A stretch of DNA of 64,000 bases, from the NCBI GenBank assembly GCA_937924525.1, contig CALDSU010000004.1, positions 310,001 through 374,000 of the forward strand, given 5' to 3'. The notes under the pieces were generated by a model. It was not told the origin of the DNA. It made no database searches and saw only the letters and a list, made by a program, of their open reading frames with translations. This stretch comes from an uncultured Bryobacteraceae bacterium. Its GTDB lineage: Bacteria > Acidobacteriota > Terriglobia > Bryobacterales > Bryobacteraceae. Below are positions 38,725 through 48,421 of this stretch, one piece after another (within the stretch, counting starts at the first letter, position 1; every line of letters begins with the position of its first letter). The position numbers and the translations under genes are program-made.

Positions 38725-40071
38725 ATGACTATGCGTTGGCTACTGCCGCTGGGATTGGCGCTGGCCCCGCTGGCCGCGGGAGCATCCACGCCGGCGCCCA
38801 CGTTCAGCAAAGACGTGGCGCCCATTTTCTTCCGGCATTGCGCCGGATGTCATCGTCCGGGCGAAATCGCGCCGATGTCCCTGCTGGACTATCAGTCGGC
38901 GCGGCCCTGGGCAAAAGCGATCCGGGAGTCGGTGGCGGCGGGCCGCATGCCGCCCTGGTTTGCGGACCCGCGCTACGGACGATTCTCCAACGACGCGCGG
39001 CTGAGCCCGCAGGAAATCGCGACGATCAAAGCCTGGGTCGACGGGGGCGCGCCGGAAGGCGACCGCCGCCATCTGCCGCCCGCGCCGGAGTCTGGCGACG
39101 GCTGGAAGCTAGGCCCGCCAGACATCGTGATCGACATCGGGCGGGACTTTCGCGTGCAGCCCGGGCAGGACGCTTACGAGCATTTCGTGGCCCCCACAAA
39201 CTTCACGGAAGGTAAGTGGATTCGCGCGGCCGAGATCAAACCCGGCAACCGGCGCGTGGTCCATCATGTGCACGTCAGCATGGTGCGCGATGAGGGCGAG
39301 GCGGGATCCACCTCGATCGAAGCCATGACCGACCTGACGCGCTTCATGATTCGCGAGGGCACGCTGACCCGGGTGCGCGCGGACGCGCCCGTGGTCAATG
39401 ACGCGTGCGCTCCGGACACGCCTCCGCTGCCGTATCTGCGCGGTGCGCAGGAAGGCGCGCTGGCGTCGTTTCTGCCGGGGCGGCAACCGGACGTATTTCC
39501 TCCCGGTACGGCGAAATATATCCCTCCCGGAACCAAGTTCGAGTTTGTGGTCCATTACGCGCGCATCGAAGAAGAAGGCCAGACGGACCGGACGGCGGTG
39601 GGCCTGTACTTGGCGCCGGGTCCGCCCGCGCGGGTGCTGCGCCGCATGGACCTGCGCAACTTCTTCTTTCAGATTCCGCCCGGCGCGGAGCGTCACGCGG
39701 TGCGCCGCTGCTACGATTTCGAGCGCGACCAACTGCTGCTCTCCTTCACGCCGCACATGCACTTTCGCGGCAAGGACGTGACCTACGAACTGGTCCATCC
39801 CGACGGGCGGCGGGAGATCCTGCTGGCCGTGCCGGACTACCACTTCGACTGGCAGTTGGTGTATCGCCTGCGAGAGCCGGTGCTCGCCCGCAAAGGCAGC
39901 CGCCTGGAAGTCACCACGCACTACGACAACAGCGTGAACAACCGCGCCAACCCCGATCCGCGCGCGACGGTCCGCTGGGGCGACAAGAGCGAGGAGGAGA
40001 TGATGTCGAACTGGATCGAGTGGCTGGAACCGGAGCCGCAGCCTGCGCCGGGCAACGCCTCAGTGCGCTGA
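38725..40071 (+). CDS. c-type cytochrome fused to copper type II monooxygenase-like domain, exported
   Basis: CAGCH heme motif in FFRHCAGCHRPGEIAPMSL; RRVVHHVHVSMV, FEFVVHYARIEEEG, LSFTPHMHFRGKDVTYELV. Confidence 0.82.
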   Translation: MTMRWLLPLGLALAPLAAGASTPAPTFSKDVAPIFFRHCAGCHRPGEIAPMSLLDYQSARPWAKAIRESVAAGRMPPWFADPRYGRFSNDARLSPQEIATIKAWVDGGAPEGDRRHLPPAPESGDGWKLGPPDIVIDIGRDFRVQPGQDAYEHFVAPTNFTEGKWIRAAEIKPGNRRVVHHVHVSMVRDEGEAGSTSIEAMTDLTRFMIREGTLTRVRADAPVVNDACAPDTPPLPYLRGAQEGALASFLPGRQPDVFPPGTAKYIPPGTKFEFVVHYARIEEEGQTDRTAVGLYLAPGPPARVLRRMDLRNFFFQIPPGAERHAVRRCYDFERDQLLLSFTPHMHFRGKDVTYELVHPDGRREILLAVPDYHFDWQLVYRLREPVLARKGSRLEVTTHYDNSVNNRANPDPRATVRWGDKSEEEMMSNWIEWLEPEPQPAPGNASVR

Positions 40072-41349
40072 GGCTGCTGCCGGCTTCCACAGGAGCACGC
40101 GCAAGACCAGCCAGGCGATCAGGTGCATGCCGCCCATCAGCACGAACATCGGCGTATAACCGAAGTGGCTCACGACGAAGCCGGGCAGAATCGCGGAGAA
40201 GAGAAATCCGCCGACGCCCCCGGCGCAGCCGCCGATGCCGGTCACGGACGCGACGGCGCCCGAGGGGAAAGCATCGGAGGTCGTGGTAAACAGGTTGGCG
40301 GACCAGCCTTGGTGGGCGGCGGTCGCCAGGCTGACGAGCGCGATCGCCAGCCAGGGCAGCGCGGTGAACACCGATGTGGCGGCGATGGGCATCGCCAGGG
40401 CGCACACGAGCATGGCCCACTGCCGGGCGCGGGCGACCGGCCAGCCGCGGCGGATCAGGCGTCCCGGCAGCCACCCTCCTCCCACGCTGCCAAAATCGGC
40501 CATCAGGTACACCACGGGCAGCGCCCAGCCGATCTCGGTCATGTTGAACTGCCGTACTTCGTAGAGATACTTCGGCAACCAGAACAGATAGAACCACCAC
40601 ACCGGATCGCTCAGGAATTTGCCCAGGGCGAAGGCCCAGGTAGCGCGGTAGCGCAGAGCTTGAGTCCAGCCGATCTGCTCTTGGGGGTGCGATTCTTCCG
40701 GGTCCACGACCGCCGGCGGATGGCGGTACATCAGCAGCCACGCCACTACCCAAAGGAAACCGGTTGATGCGGTCCACAGGAAGCAATTCCGCCAGCCGTA
40801 ATGAGCGCTCAACCAGACAAACAACGGCGGACCAATCATCGAGGCGACGTTGGTGCCGGCGTTGAAGATCCCGGTAGCGAAGGCGCGGTCCTGACGCGGG
40901 AACCACTCGGCCACGGCTTTGATCGCCGCCGGGAAATTGCCGGATTCGCCGAAGCCCAGCAGCGCCCGCCACACTCCCAGCGCGAACGCGCTGCGCGCGG
41001 TCACGTGCAAGGCGGCGGCGATAGACCACCAGACGATGGCGGTGGCGTAGCCCGCTCGCGTGCCGAAGGCATCGATAAACTTGCCCGCCACCAGAAAGCC
41101 AACGGTGTAGGCTGCCTGGAATGCCCCGGTAAGGTAGCCGTAATCCTGGGTGGAAAGCCCCAGCTCTTTCTCAATCACCGGGATGAGCACGGAAAAGACG
41201 ATCCGGTCGAGGTAATTGATCGTAGTCGCAACAAACAAAAGGATGAGGATCCACCAGCGCCAGGGCACCCCCGGATTATATCCGCGGAGAGGCGGCGGCC
41301 GCACCCCCGCCCAGGAAGGAGGGCGGCACCCCCAGAAGAGTTCCCGCAT
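40060..41349 (-). CDS. MFS transporter, anion:cation symporter/hexuronate (ExuT)-like
   Basis: INYLDRIVFSVLIPVIEKELGLSTQDYGYLTGAFQAAYTVG; RALLGFGESGNFPAAIKAVAEWFPRQDRAFATGIFNAGTNV. Confidence 0.92.
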   Translation of the reverse strand: MRELFWGCRPPSWAGVRPPPLRGYNPGVPWRWWILILLFVATTINYLDRIVFSVLIPVIEKELGLSTQDYGYLTGAFQAAYTVGFLVAGKFIDAFGTRAGYATAIVWWSIAAALHVTARSAFALGVWRALLGFGESGNFPAAIKAVAEWFPRQDRAFATGIFNAGTNVASMIGPPLFVWLSAHYGWRNCFLWTASTGFLWVVAWLLMYRHPPAVVDPEESHPQEQIGWTQALRYRATWAFALGKFLSDPVWWFYLFWLPKYLYEVRQFNMTEIGWALPVVYLMADFGSVGGGWLPGRLIRRGWPVARARQWAMLVCALAMPIAATSVFTALPWLAIALVSLATAAHQGWSANLFTTTSDAFPSGAVASVTGIGGCAGGVGGFLFSAILPGFVVSHFGYTPMFVLMGGMHLIAWLVLRVLLWKPAAASAH

Positions 41350-41574
41350 ACCCCCGCTTCGGATGACCGAAATTGCATCTGAAGCGCCTTACAATGGGTG
41401 GGGGGAGCGGACCAACCATGCGCCAACAAGCGCCCTGAAGCTTTGAGGTCACGCTGGCTGCCAGCTCCCCCCGGAATTCTTCCGCTCCGGGCAGGCTTGG
41501 CCTCAGTCTCGCAGCAGCGGACCGCGCCCGGACGTCCGCTTCGCCGGGCCGGCAATGTGGTATCCTCCAGCGCA

Positions 41575-42030
41575 ATGAGTGTTGAGCAGCAACTCGCCCC
41601 GGCGGACCTCCGCGCCCTTGCGCTCCAGGTGATGCGGGACGATCCGTTTCCAATGCTGGCGAGCATCGACGGCGACCAGCCGTCGGTGCGGCCGGTGTCC
41701 CCTGTCCGCACCGAAGGATTCCTGGTCTATGTCGCTTCCATGCGCAGTTCCGGGAAGACCTTCGAGTTGCAGCGCAACCGCAAGGTGGAACTCTGTTACC
41801 TGACGCTGGCTCACGACCAGGTGCGCATCACGGGCGAGGCTCGGCTGATCACGGATCCGGCGATCCGGCAAGAGGTCTGGGACGCCAACCCGCTGCTTCG
41901 CGCGTATCTGCAATCGATCGACAACCCCGAGTTCATGCTCTACGCGATCGTGCCCAAGCGGGTGCGGTACATGAAGGAATGGGCGCTTGAGTATCAGGAA
42001 GTCCCGCTGGAAGCGGACGCGCCCCTATAG
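41575..42030 (+). CDS. pyridoxamine 5'-phosphate oxidase-family protein
   Basis: MRDDPFPMLASIDGDQPSVRPVSPVRTEGFLVYVASMRSSGKTFELQRNRKVELCYL. Confidence 0.88.
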   Translation: MSVEQQLAPADLRALALQVMRDDPFPMLASIDGDQPSVRPVSPVRTEGFLVYVASMRSSGKTFELQRNRKVELCYLTLAHDQVRITGEARLITDPAIRQEVWDANPLLRAYLQSIDNPEFMLYAIVPKRVRYMKEWALEYQEVPLEADAPL

Positions 42031-43029
42031 GCGCGCGATCACGGCGTCGGTGAACTGCGAGGTGGATACCGAGCCCCCCACGTCCGGCGTCAGACTCTTG
42101 CCCTCCGCATAAACCGCTTCGATTCCGGCCTGGAGCCGTTGCGAGGCCTCCCGTTCGCCGAGATGCGCGAGCATCAGCACCGCGGACTGCATCAACGCCG
42201 TGGGGTTGGCGATCCCCTTGCCGACGATATCCGGGGCGGTGCCGTGCACCGCTTCGAAAACCGCGTGCTCCGTACCCAGGTTGGCGCCCGGCACGATTCC
42301 CAGTCCGCCGACCAGCCCCGCCGCCAGATCGGAAATAATGTCGCCGTAAAGATTCGGCAGCACCAGCAAATCGAAAGACTCCGGCCGCATCACAATTTGC
42401 ATGCAGGCGTTGTCCACGATCAGCTCCCGATATTCGATATCGGGGAACTGCTCGGCCACCTCGCGGCAGCAGCGCAGAAACAAGCCGTCGCTCAGCTTCA
42501 TGATGTTGGCTTTGTGGACGGCGGAGACTTTCTTGCGGCCCTCGCGCCGGGCGTATTCGAAGGTCGCCTGCGCAATGCGCAGCGAGGCCGTCCGGGTGAT
42601 CACTTTCAGGCTTTCCACCACGCCGGGCACCACTTCGTGCTCGAGCCCGGAGTAGAGGTCCTCGGTGTTCTCGCGGAAGATGGCCAGGTTGATCGGCAGA
42701 TCGTGGAACCGGGTATAGAGTCCTGGCAGCATGCGGATGGGCCGGAAGTTCACGTAAAGATCGAGGCGCTTGCGGAGCGCCACGTTCACGCTGGCGTGGC
42801 CGGTGCCCACAGGCGTGGTGGTCGGACCCTTCAGACCCACCCTGGTGCGTTGGAGCGACTCGACCACCGCGTTGGGCAGCACCGTGCCGTACTCGGCCAG
42901 CGCGGCCGCCCCCGCCTCGGCAATCTCCCATTCGATGTTCACTCCCGTCGCCTCGACGGCCCGCACGGTGGCGGAAGCAACTTCCGGACCAATCCCGTCG
43001 CCGGGGATCAGCGTGACTGAATACGCCAT
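42025..43029 (-). CDS. isocitrate/isopropylmalate dehydrogenase family, NAD-isocitrate dehydrogenase-like
   Basis: VTLIPGDGIGPEV; NFRPIRMLPGLYTRFHDLPINLAIFRENTEDLYSGLEHE; NLYGDIISDLAAGLVGGLGIVPGAN; HGTAPDIVGKGIANPTALMQSAVLML. Confidence 0.93.
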   Translation of the reverse strand: MAYSVTLIPGDGIGPEVASATVRAVEATGVNIEWEIAEAGAAALAEYGTVLPNAVVESLQRTRVGLKGPTTTPVGTGHASVNVALRKRLDLYVNFRPIRMLPGLYTRFHDLPINLAIFRENTEDLYSGLEHEVVPGVVESLKVITRTASLRIAQATFEYARREGRKKVSAVHKANIMKLSDGLFLRCCREVAEQFPDIEYRELIVDNACMQIVMRPESFDLLVLPNLYGDIISDLAAGLVGGLGIVPGANLGTEHAVFEAVHGTAPDIVGKGIANPTALMQSAVLMLAHLGEREASQRLQAGIEAVYAEGKSLTPDVGGSVSTSQFTDAVIARL

Positions 43030-43055
43030 CAACGCTATTATACTGGCGGGCTGGC

Positions 43056-43703
43056 ATGATCCCCGATTGGACACACGAACGCCAACAGATGGTGGAAGAA
43101 CAACTCCGGCGGCGGGGAATTCGCGACCCGCGCGTGCTGGCCGCCATGGCGACCGTGCCCCGCGAAGCGTTTGTGCCGGACGAGCAGCGCATCGCCTCCT
43201 ACAGCGATCAGCCCTTGAGCATCGGTTACGGGCAGACCATTTCCCAGCCTTACATGGTGGCGCTGATGGCCGAGGTCTTGCAGCTTCAACCCTCCGACCG
43301 GGTGCTGGAGATCGGCGCCGGTTGCGGCTATCACGCGGCGGTCCTTGCCATGCTAGCGGGTCATGTGTACACCGTCGAGGTCGTGCCCGCTCTGGCGGTG
43401 CAAGCGCGCCAGAACCTGGAGCGCGCCGGTTTCGGCGGGCGGGTAACCGTCTTGATCGGGGACGGTTCGAACGGCTGGCCGGAGTTCGCCCCCTACGACG
43501 CCATCTCCGTGGCCGCTGGCGCACCGGAAGTTCCCGACGCGCTGGCCGCGCAGCTTGCCGACTGCGGCCGCATGGTGATTCCGGTGGGGGAAATGGACTA
43601 CCAGGAACTGCGCCTGATGACCAGGCGCGGAAGGGAATTGGACTCCCGGACGATCACCGCGTGCCGGTTCGTCTTGCTGCGCGGGCAGGCCGGTTGGCGT
43701 TAA
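43056..43703 (+). CDS. pcm: protein-L-isoaspartate O-methyltransferase
   Basis: VPREAFVPDEQRIASYSDQPLSIGYGQTISQPYMVALM; VLEIGAGCGYHAAVLA. Confidence 0.95.
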   Translation: MIPDWTHERQQMVEEQLRRRGIRDPRVLAAMATVPREAFVPDEQRIASYSDQPLSIGYGQTISQPYMVALMAEVLQLQPSDRVLEIGAGCGYHAAVLAMLAGHVYTVEVVPALAVQARQNLERAGFGGRVTVLIGDGSNGWPEFAPYDAISVAAGAPEVPDALAAQLADCGRMVIPVGEMDYQELRLMTRRGRELDSRTITACRFVLLRGQAGWR

Positions 43704-43728
43704 TCGACAATCGCGCCGGTGGCGCCTC

Positions 43729-44034
43729 TCACGGGTTCATCGCATCCGCGTAAAGCGCCATGGCCACTCGGTACGTCACCAGGCCCACCATCCACAGCAG
43801 CAGCCCGGCGGAAGCCGCCGCCAGCGCTTTCACGAAGGGGTTTAACCGGTTCAGCCGCGATTGGAGCAGTTGCTGTTCTTCCTCAAAACGTTTCTCGATA
43901 CTGTCGAGGAATAACTGGTCGTCCTCTTTCATGCCGATCACCGACCGGTAGATCAGCAGCAGAGCCAGGATTCCCGTCACCACTCCCCAAGCGAGGAACA
44001 ACCAGCCCAAGAAAGTCAGATTGGGCATGCGCAC
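43729..44034 (-). CDS. small membrane protein of unknown function
   Basis: 101 aa with two hydrophobic helices flanking a charged segment. Confidence 0.7.
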   Translation of the reverse strand: MRMPNLTFLGWLFLAWGVVTGILALLLIYRSVIGMKEDDQLFLDSIEKRFEEEQQLLQSRLNRLNPFVKALAAASAGLLLWMVGLVTYRVAMALYADAMNP

Positions 44035-44206
44035 CCCCTTTCCAACCGCTGTTGATTCTATACAACAGACCGAGCCCGAATTCCAGGGCGGCCCCTTTCT
44101 CGATCACCATGAAACGGAGCCGCACGCGGCAGCGAGCGAGCCGCTGCGGCCGTGGGCACGGGCTGCCAGGGCGGCGCGAAGCGTGTACCTTGGAAAAGAA
44201 CACCGC

Positions 44207-45286
44207 ATGGCCGATACCAAAACGTACAAGATCGCCGTGATTCCCGGCGACGGGGTTGGGCAGGAGGTCGTGCCCGAGGCGCGGCGAGTCCTGAGCCGCG
44301 CCGCCGAGCGGCACGGATTCCAACTGCAGTTCGATGAGTTCGACTGGGGCGCCGATTACTTCTTCCGGCACGGCACGATGATGCCGCCCGGGGCGTTGGA
44401 TCTGCTGACGCCCGCCGACGCGATTCTGCTGGGCGCGGTCGGTCATCCCGACATTCCCGACCACGTCACGCTGAACGGTTTGTTGTTGCCCATCCGGCGC
44501 GCCTTCGACCAGTACGCCAACATTCGTCCGGCCTGTCTGTACCCGGGCGTGGCTTGCCCGCTGGTTGGCCGGAAGGGCGGCGACATCGACCTGGTGGTGG
44601 TTCGGGAGAATACGGAAGGCGAATACGCGCAGGTGGGCGGGTTCCTCTACCACCACACGCCCGAGGAAGTGGCGATTCAGACGTCGGTCTTCACCCGGCG
44701 GGGTTGCGAGCGCGTGATCCGCGCTGCTTTCGAACTGGCCGTCCGCCGCAACAGGAAGAACAAGGTCACTTCCATAACCAAGTCCAACGCGCAGGGGTAT
44801 TCCATGGTGTTGTGGGATCGGGTCTTCCAGAGCGTGGCGGCGCAATTCCCCGGCATCCGCACCGAATCGCTCCTGGTGGACGCGGCCGCGATGAATTTCA
44901 TCCGGCGTCCGGAAAGCTTTGACGTGGTGGTGGCCTCGAACCTGTTTGGCGACATTCTGAGCGACATCTCCGCCATCCTGGTGGGCAGCATGGGGATGGC
45001 GGCCAGCGCCAACCTCGACCCCACGCGCCGTTACCCGTCGATGTTCGAGCCGGTGCACGGCTCGGCCCCGGATATCGCAGGCAAGGGAATCGTCAATCCC
45101 ATCGCTACGATCCTGAGCGCGGCCATGATGCTCGAGTTCCTGGGGGAAGAACCCGCGGCGCGGGAGATCGAGAAGGCCGTGGCGGCGACGCTGGCCGAAA
45201 CCAGTGTCCGCACCGCCGATCTGGGGGGCGCCCACTCGACCCGGGAGATGACCGACGCGATCCTGGCGCGGGTGGGGGCGGCTTAG
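44207..45286 (+). CDS. isopropylmalate dehydrogenase family, tartrate/D-malate dehydrogenase-like
   Basis: YKIAVIPGDGVGQEVVPEA; FDWGADYFFRHGTMMP; LPIRRAFDQYANIRPACLYPGV; RENTEGEYAQVGG; HGSAPDIAGKGIVNPIATILSAAMML. Confidence 0.93.
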   Translation: MADTKTYKIAVIPGDGVGQEVVPEARRVLSRAAERHGFQLQFDEFDWGADYFFRHGTMMPPGALDLLTPADAILLGAVGHPDIPDHVTLNGLLLPIRRAFDQYANIRPACLYPGVACPLVGRKGGDIDLVVVRENTEGEYAQVGGFLYHHTPEEVAIQTSVFTRRGCERVIRAAFELAVRRNRKNKVTSITKSNAQGYSMVLWDRVFQSVAAQFPGIRTESLLVDAAAMNFIRRPESFDVVVASNLFGDILSDISAILVGSMGMAASANLDPTRRYPSMFEPVHGSAPDIAGKGIVNPIATILSAAMMLEFLGEEPAAREIEKAVAATLAETSVRTADLGGAHSTREMTDAILARVGAA

Positions 45287-46608
45287 AAATTCACCAGGTA
45301 GTGGTCCAGCTCCCAGCGGCTGATCGTCTGGTGGTAGTTGCGCCACTCTTCCAACTTGACGCGGACGTAATAGTCGGCATAACCGTTGCCCAGGGCGCGG
45401 GTGAGCACCTCATCGTGTTGCAGGCAGTCGAGCGCCTCGCGGAGTGTGGTGGGCAGAAAGCCGATGTTTCGCCGGCGCAACTCCTCTTCGGGGAGCTCAT
45501 ACAGATTGTCGTGATTGGCCTCGCCGGGGTCGATGCGATGGTCGATGCCGTCCAGGCCGGCTGCCAGCAGCGCGGTGCAGGCAAGATACGGGTTCGCCGC
45601 GCCGTCGACCGCCCGCGCCTCGATCCGGCCGGGGCCGGGAATGCGGATCATTTGCGTGCGGTTGGACCGGCCGTAGGTGACGTACACCGGCGCCCAGGTA
45701 GCGCCCGAACGCGGGGCGCCGCGAATCAGTCGCTTGTAGCTGTTGACCAGCGGAGCCACGATCGCCGAGAGCGCCCGGGCGTGGTGGAGCAGTCCCCCCA
45801 TGAACCAGCGCGCGGTTTGGGAGAGGCCCAGGTCATCCTTCTCGTCGAGGAACAGATTGCCGCCGTCCTCCCCGGCCAAGCTCATGTGAAAGTGGGCGCC
45901 GTTGCCGGTCAGGTGCGCGAACGGTTTCGGCATGAACGTCGCGTAGAGCCCGTGCTGTTCGGCTACGGTCTTTACCATCCAGCGGAAGAACACGTGGCGG
46001 TCGGCGGTGGTGATGGCGTCGGCGTAGGTCCAGTTGATCTCGAACTGGCAGTTGGCGTCCTCGTGATCGTTGGCGTACGGTCCCCAGCCGAGCTCCTGCA
46101 TGTATTCGAGCAGGGTGGTCATCACGTCGAGGTTCCGGTAGAGCGCGCGGAGGTCGTAACAGGGCTTCGCCGCAGAGTCCAGCGGATCCCAGGGGCGGAA
46201 TTCCTCGCCGTCTTTCTTGAGGAGCATGAACTCGGGTTCGACGCCCACGTGGAACGTGTAACCGCGCTGCCCGGCGGCCTCCAGTTGGCGCGCGAGCACC
46301 GTGCGGGGGCAGTAAGGCCAGGGGGCGCCGTCGACGTGCAGGTTGCCCGGCACCCACGCCACGTCCTTGCGCCAGGGCAGCACCATCGCCCGCTGCATAT
46401 CGGGCATGGAAATGACGTCGGGGTCATGCGGACCTTGGTTCAGGTCGCCCGCGGCGAAGCCGGCAAAACCCGCGCCTTCGCGCACCAGATCCTCAAAGTG
46501 AGTCGCCGGCACCAGTTTGGCTTTGGGCGCGCCGGTCAGTTCGACAAACGAGCAGAGCAAATACCGGATCTTGCGGTCCTGAATCAGCGTGCGAATATCC
46601 GCCATCAT
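45283..46608 (-). CDS. gmaS: gamma-glutamylmethylamide synthetase (glutamine synthetase fold)
   Basis: GS fold (GVEPEFMLL, NDHEDANCQFEINWTYADA, FMPKPFAHLTGNGAHFHMSL, SNRTQMIRIPG.GRIEARAVDGAANPYLACTALLAAGLDGI); function assigned from mgs/mgd context. Confidence 0.88.
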   Translation of the reverse strand: MMADIRTLIQDRKIRYLLCSFVELTGAPKAKLVPATHFEDLVREGAGFAGFAAGDLNQGPHDPDVISMPDMQRAMVLPWRKDVAWVPGNLHVDGAPWPYCPRTVLARQLEAAGQRGYTFHVGVEPEFMLLKKDGEEFRPWDPLDSAAKPCYDLRALYRNLDVMTTLLEYMQELGWGPYANDHEDANCQFEINWTYADAITTADRHVFFRWMVKTVAEQHGLYATFMPKPFAHLTGNGAHFHMSLAGEDGGNLFLDEKDDLGLSQTARWFMGGLLHHARALSAIVAPLVNSYKRLIRGAPRSGATWAPVYVTYGRSNRTQMIRIPGPGRIEARAVDGAANPYLACTALLAAGLDGIDHRIDPGEANHDNLYELPEEELRRRNIGFLPTTLREALDCLQHDEVLTRALGNGYADYYVRVKLEEWRNYHQTISRWELDHYLVNF

Positions 46609-46621
46609 GTGCGCACTACCC

Positions 46622-47836
46622 CTAATGCGATACGGCCGCGGCCGCTTTCTCTCCCACCAGGCGCCCCTGCCGGAAGCGGCCGGGCGCGAACGGCTCCAGC
46701 AACTCGGGCGCGCGGCCGGTTGCGATCAGCGCAGCCAGCAATTTCCCCGAGCCAGGGGCCGCCTTGAAGCCGTAGGTGCCCCATCCCACGTCCATATAGA
46801 AGTTCACGACGTCTTCGGCCCGCCCGATGATGGGCGCGAAATCCGGCGTGATGTCGCACACGCCCGCCCATTGCCGCAGCACCCGCAGGCCATGCAACTG
46901 CGGAAACAGCTCCAAGGTATAGGTGGCCATTTGTTCGAGCGTGGGCAGCGTGCCGCGGAAGCTATAGGACTGGTAGGGGTCGATCTCCGCGCCGATGACC
47001 AGTTCCCCCTTGTCCGTCTGGTTGACGTAGACATGCAGCGTCGCCGAGACGATCACATGATGGAGAAAAGGCTTGAGCGGCTCGGTGACGCAGGCTTGCA
47101 ACGGGTGGGTGACGATGGGCAACGGCACGCCCGCCATCTGCGAGACGGTGCTGGCCCAGCCCGCGGTGCAGTTGACCACGGCGCCGGCCGCGAGGTCTCC
47201 GCGGGTGGTTCGTACGCGCTCGACGCGCCCGCGGGCGGTTTCCATCCCGGTGACCTCGGTGAAGGGGTGTATCTCCACGCCCAGCGCGTCGCAGGCGCGG
47301 GCGTAGCCCCAGACCACGGCGTCGTGCCGGATGATGCCGCCGGGCGGATGGTAGAGGGCGGCCAGGATTGGCCAGTGCGCGCCCGACGAGACATCCAGGG
47401 CCGGCACCAGCCGGCGGATCTCCGCGGGGTAGATGATCCGGCTGTCGACGCCCAGCAACTGGTTGTTTTCCGCGCGCACCCGCAGACCCGCCACTCCGGA
47501 ATCGTTATGCGCCAGAGTGAGGTGCCCGCACTGGCTGAAAAGCACGTTCCAGCCCAGCTCCGCCGACATCTGCTCATAGAGCTTGAGCGAAAGCTCGTAG
47601 AAGGGAATCCCTTCGACGGTGCGGTAGTTGGAGCGGAGGATGGCGGTGTTGCGGCCGCTGCTGCCGCACCCGAGATAGCCTTTTTCGAGCAGGGCCACCT
47701 TGCGAACGCCATGTTCCTTCGCCAGGTAATACGCCGTGGCCAGGCCGTGAACGCCCGCGCCCACGATCGCGACATCGTAATGCGGCTTCAACTCGTGCCG
47801 CCGCCACATCCGCCGGCTCTGAAACAGTTCGTCCAT
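46622..47836 (-). CDS. mgdA: N-methylglutamate dehydrogenase subunit A (SoxB-like FAD oxidoreductase)
   Basis: YDVAIVGAGVHGLATAYYLAKEHGVRKVALLEKGYLGCGSSGRNTAILRSNYRT; INDVGWGTYGFKAAPGSGKLLA-type SoxB end. Confidence 0.9.
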   Translation of the reverse strand: MDELFQSRRMWRRHELKPHYDVAIVGAGVHGLATAYYLAKEHGVRKVALLEKGYLGCGSSGRNTAILRSNYRTVEGIPFYELSLKLYEQMSAELGWNVLFSQCGHLTLAHNDSGVAGLRVRAENNQLLGVDSRIIYPAEIRRLVPALDVSSGAHWPILAALYHPPGGIIRHDAVVWGYARACDALGVEIHPFTEVTGMETARGRVERVRTTRGDLAAGAVVNCTAGWASTVSQMAGVPLPIVTHPLQACVTEPLKPFLHHVIVSATLHVYVNQTDKGELVIGAEIDPYQSYSFRGTLPTLEQMATYTLELFPQLHGLRVLRQWAGVCDITPDFAPIIGRAEDVVNFYMDVGWGTYGFKAAPGSGKLLAALIATGRAPELLEPFAPGRFRQGRLVGEKAAAAVSH

Positions 47837-48418
47837 TTACTCTTCCAGCCTTGCGGCGGCCTCCCCTCCGATGGGCGCGAGGCCGTACTCCTGGCCTGCG
47901 TGCAGGATGGCTTCCCACAGGTGCCCGGCGTAGTCGCGCGCGGCCAGCAGGAGAAACGCCGGGAGTGTGCGGCGGTCCTGCCGCAGGATCGTCGTGTGCA
48001 CGTGCGCGACGCTGGTTTGGGTGGCTGCGCCATTCGGGAAGCTGCGGTCCGCCAGAGGGACGGAACTCAGCTTGCCCAGCACGTCGCGGCTGCGCGGTCC
48101 GATCAGCAGGAAGGCGGCAAACACCGAGGTGACATCGATGCCATGCTCGGCGAGCGCGGCGCGCTCTTCCGGGGGGCCAGTCAAGAGGTAATGGCGATGC
48201 CCCAGGACCCAGCAGGTGGCGGAAGCCGCAGCGGGCGGCGCGGTCGCGCAGACATCCACCTTGGCGAGATTGCTGAGGTCGGCCAAACCGGCGCCCGCCC
48301 GCGCGGCGGCGGCTTCCGGTTCCGGGTCACCGTAGTGGGCGGGCACCTGCCAGCCGGCGGCTTCCAGGAACTGCGCCTGAGCCGCAACATGCCAACGATG
48401 CAACGCGGATTGCCGCAT
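47837..48418 (-). CDS. mgdD: N-methylglutamate dehydrogenase subunit D (SoxG-like)
   Basis: 193 aa between SoxA- and SoxB-like genes; LADLSNLAKVDVCA; LLIGPRSRDVLGKLSSVPLADRSFPNGAATQTSVAHVHTTILRQDR. Confidence 0.85.
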   Translation of the reverse strand: MRQSALHRWHVAAQAQFLEAAGWQVPAHYGDPEPEAAAARAGAGLADLSNLAKVDVCATAPPAAASATCWVLGHRHYLLTGPPEERAALAEHGIDVTSVFAAFLLIGPRSRDVLGKLSSVPLADRSFPNGAATQTSVAHVHTTILRQDRRTLPAFLLLAARDYAGHLWEAILHAGQEYGLAPIGGEAAARLEE

Positions 48419-48421
48419 GGT

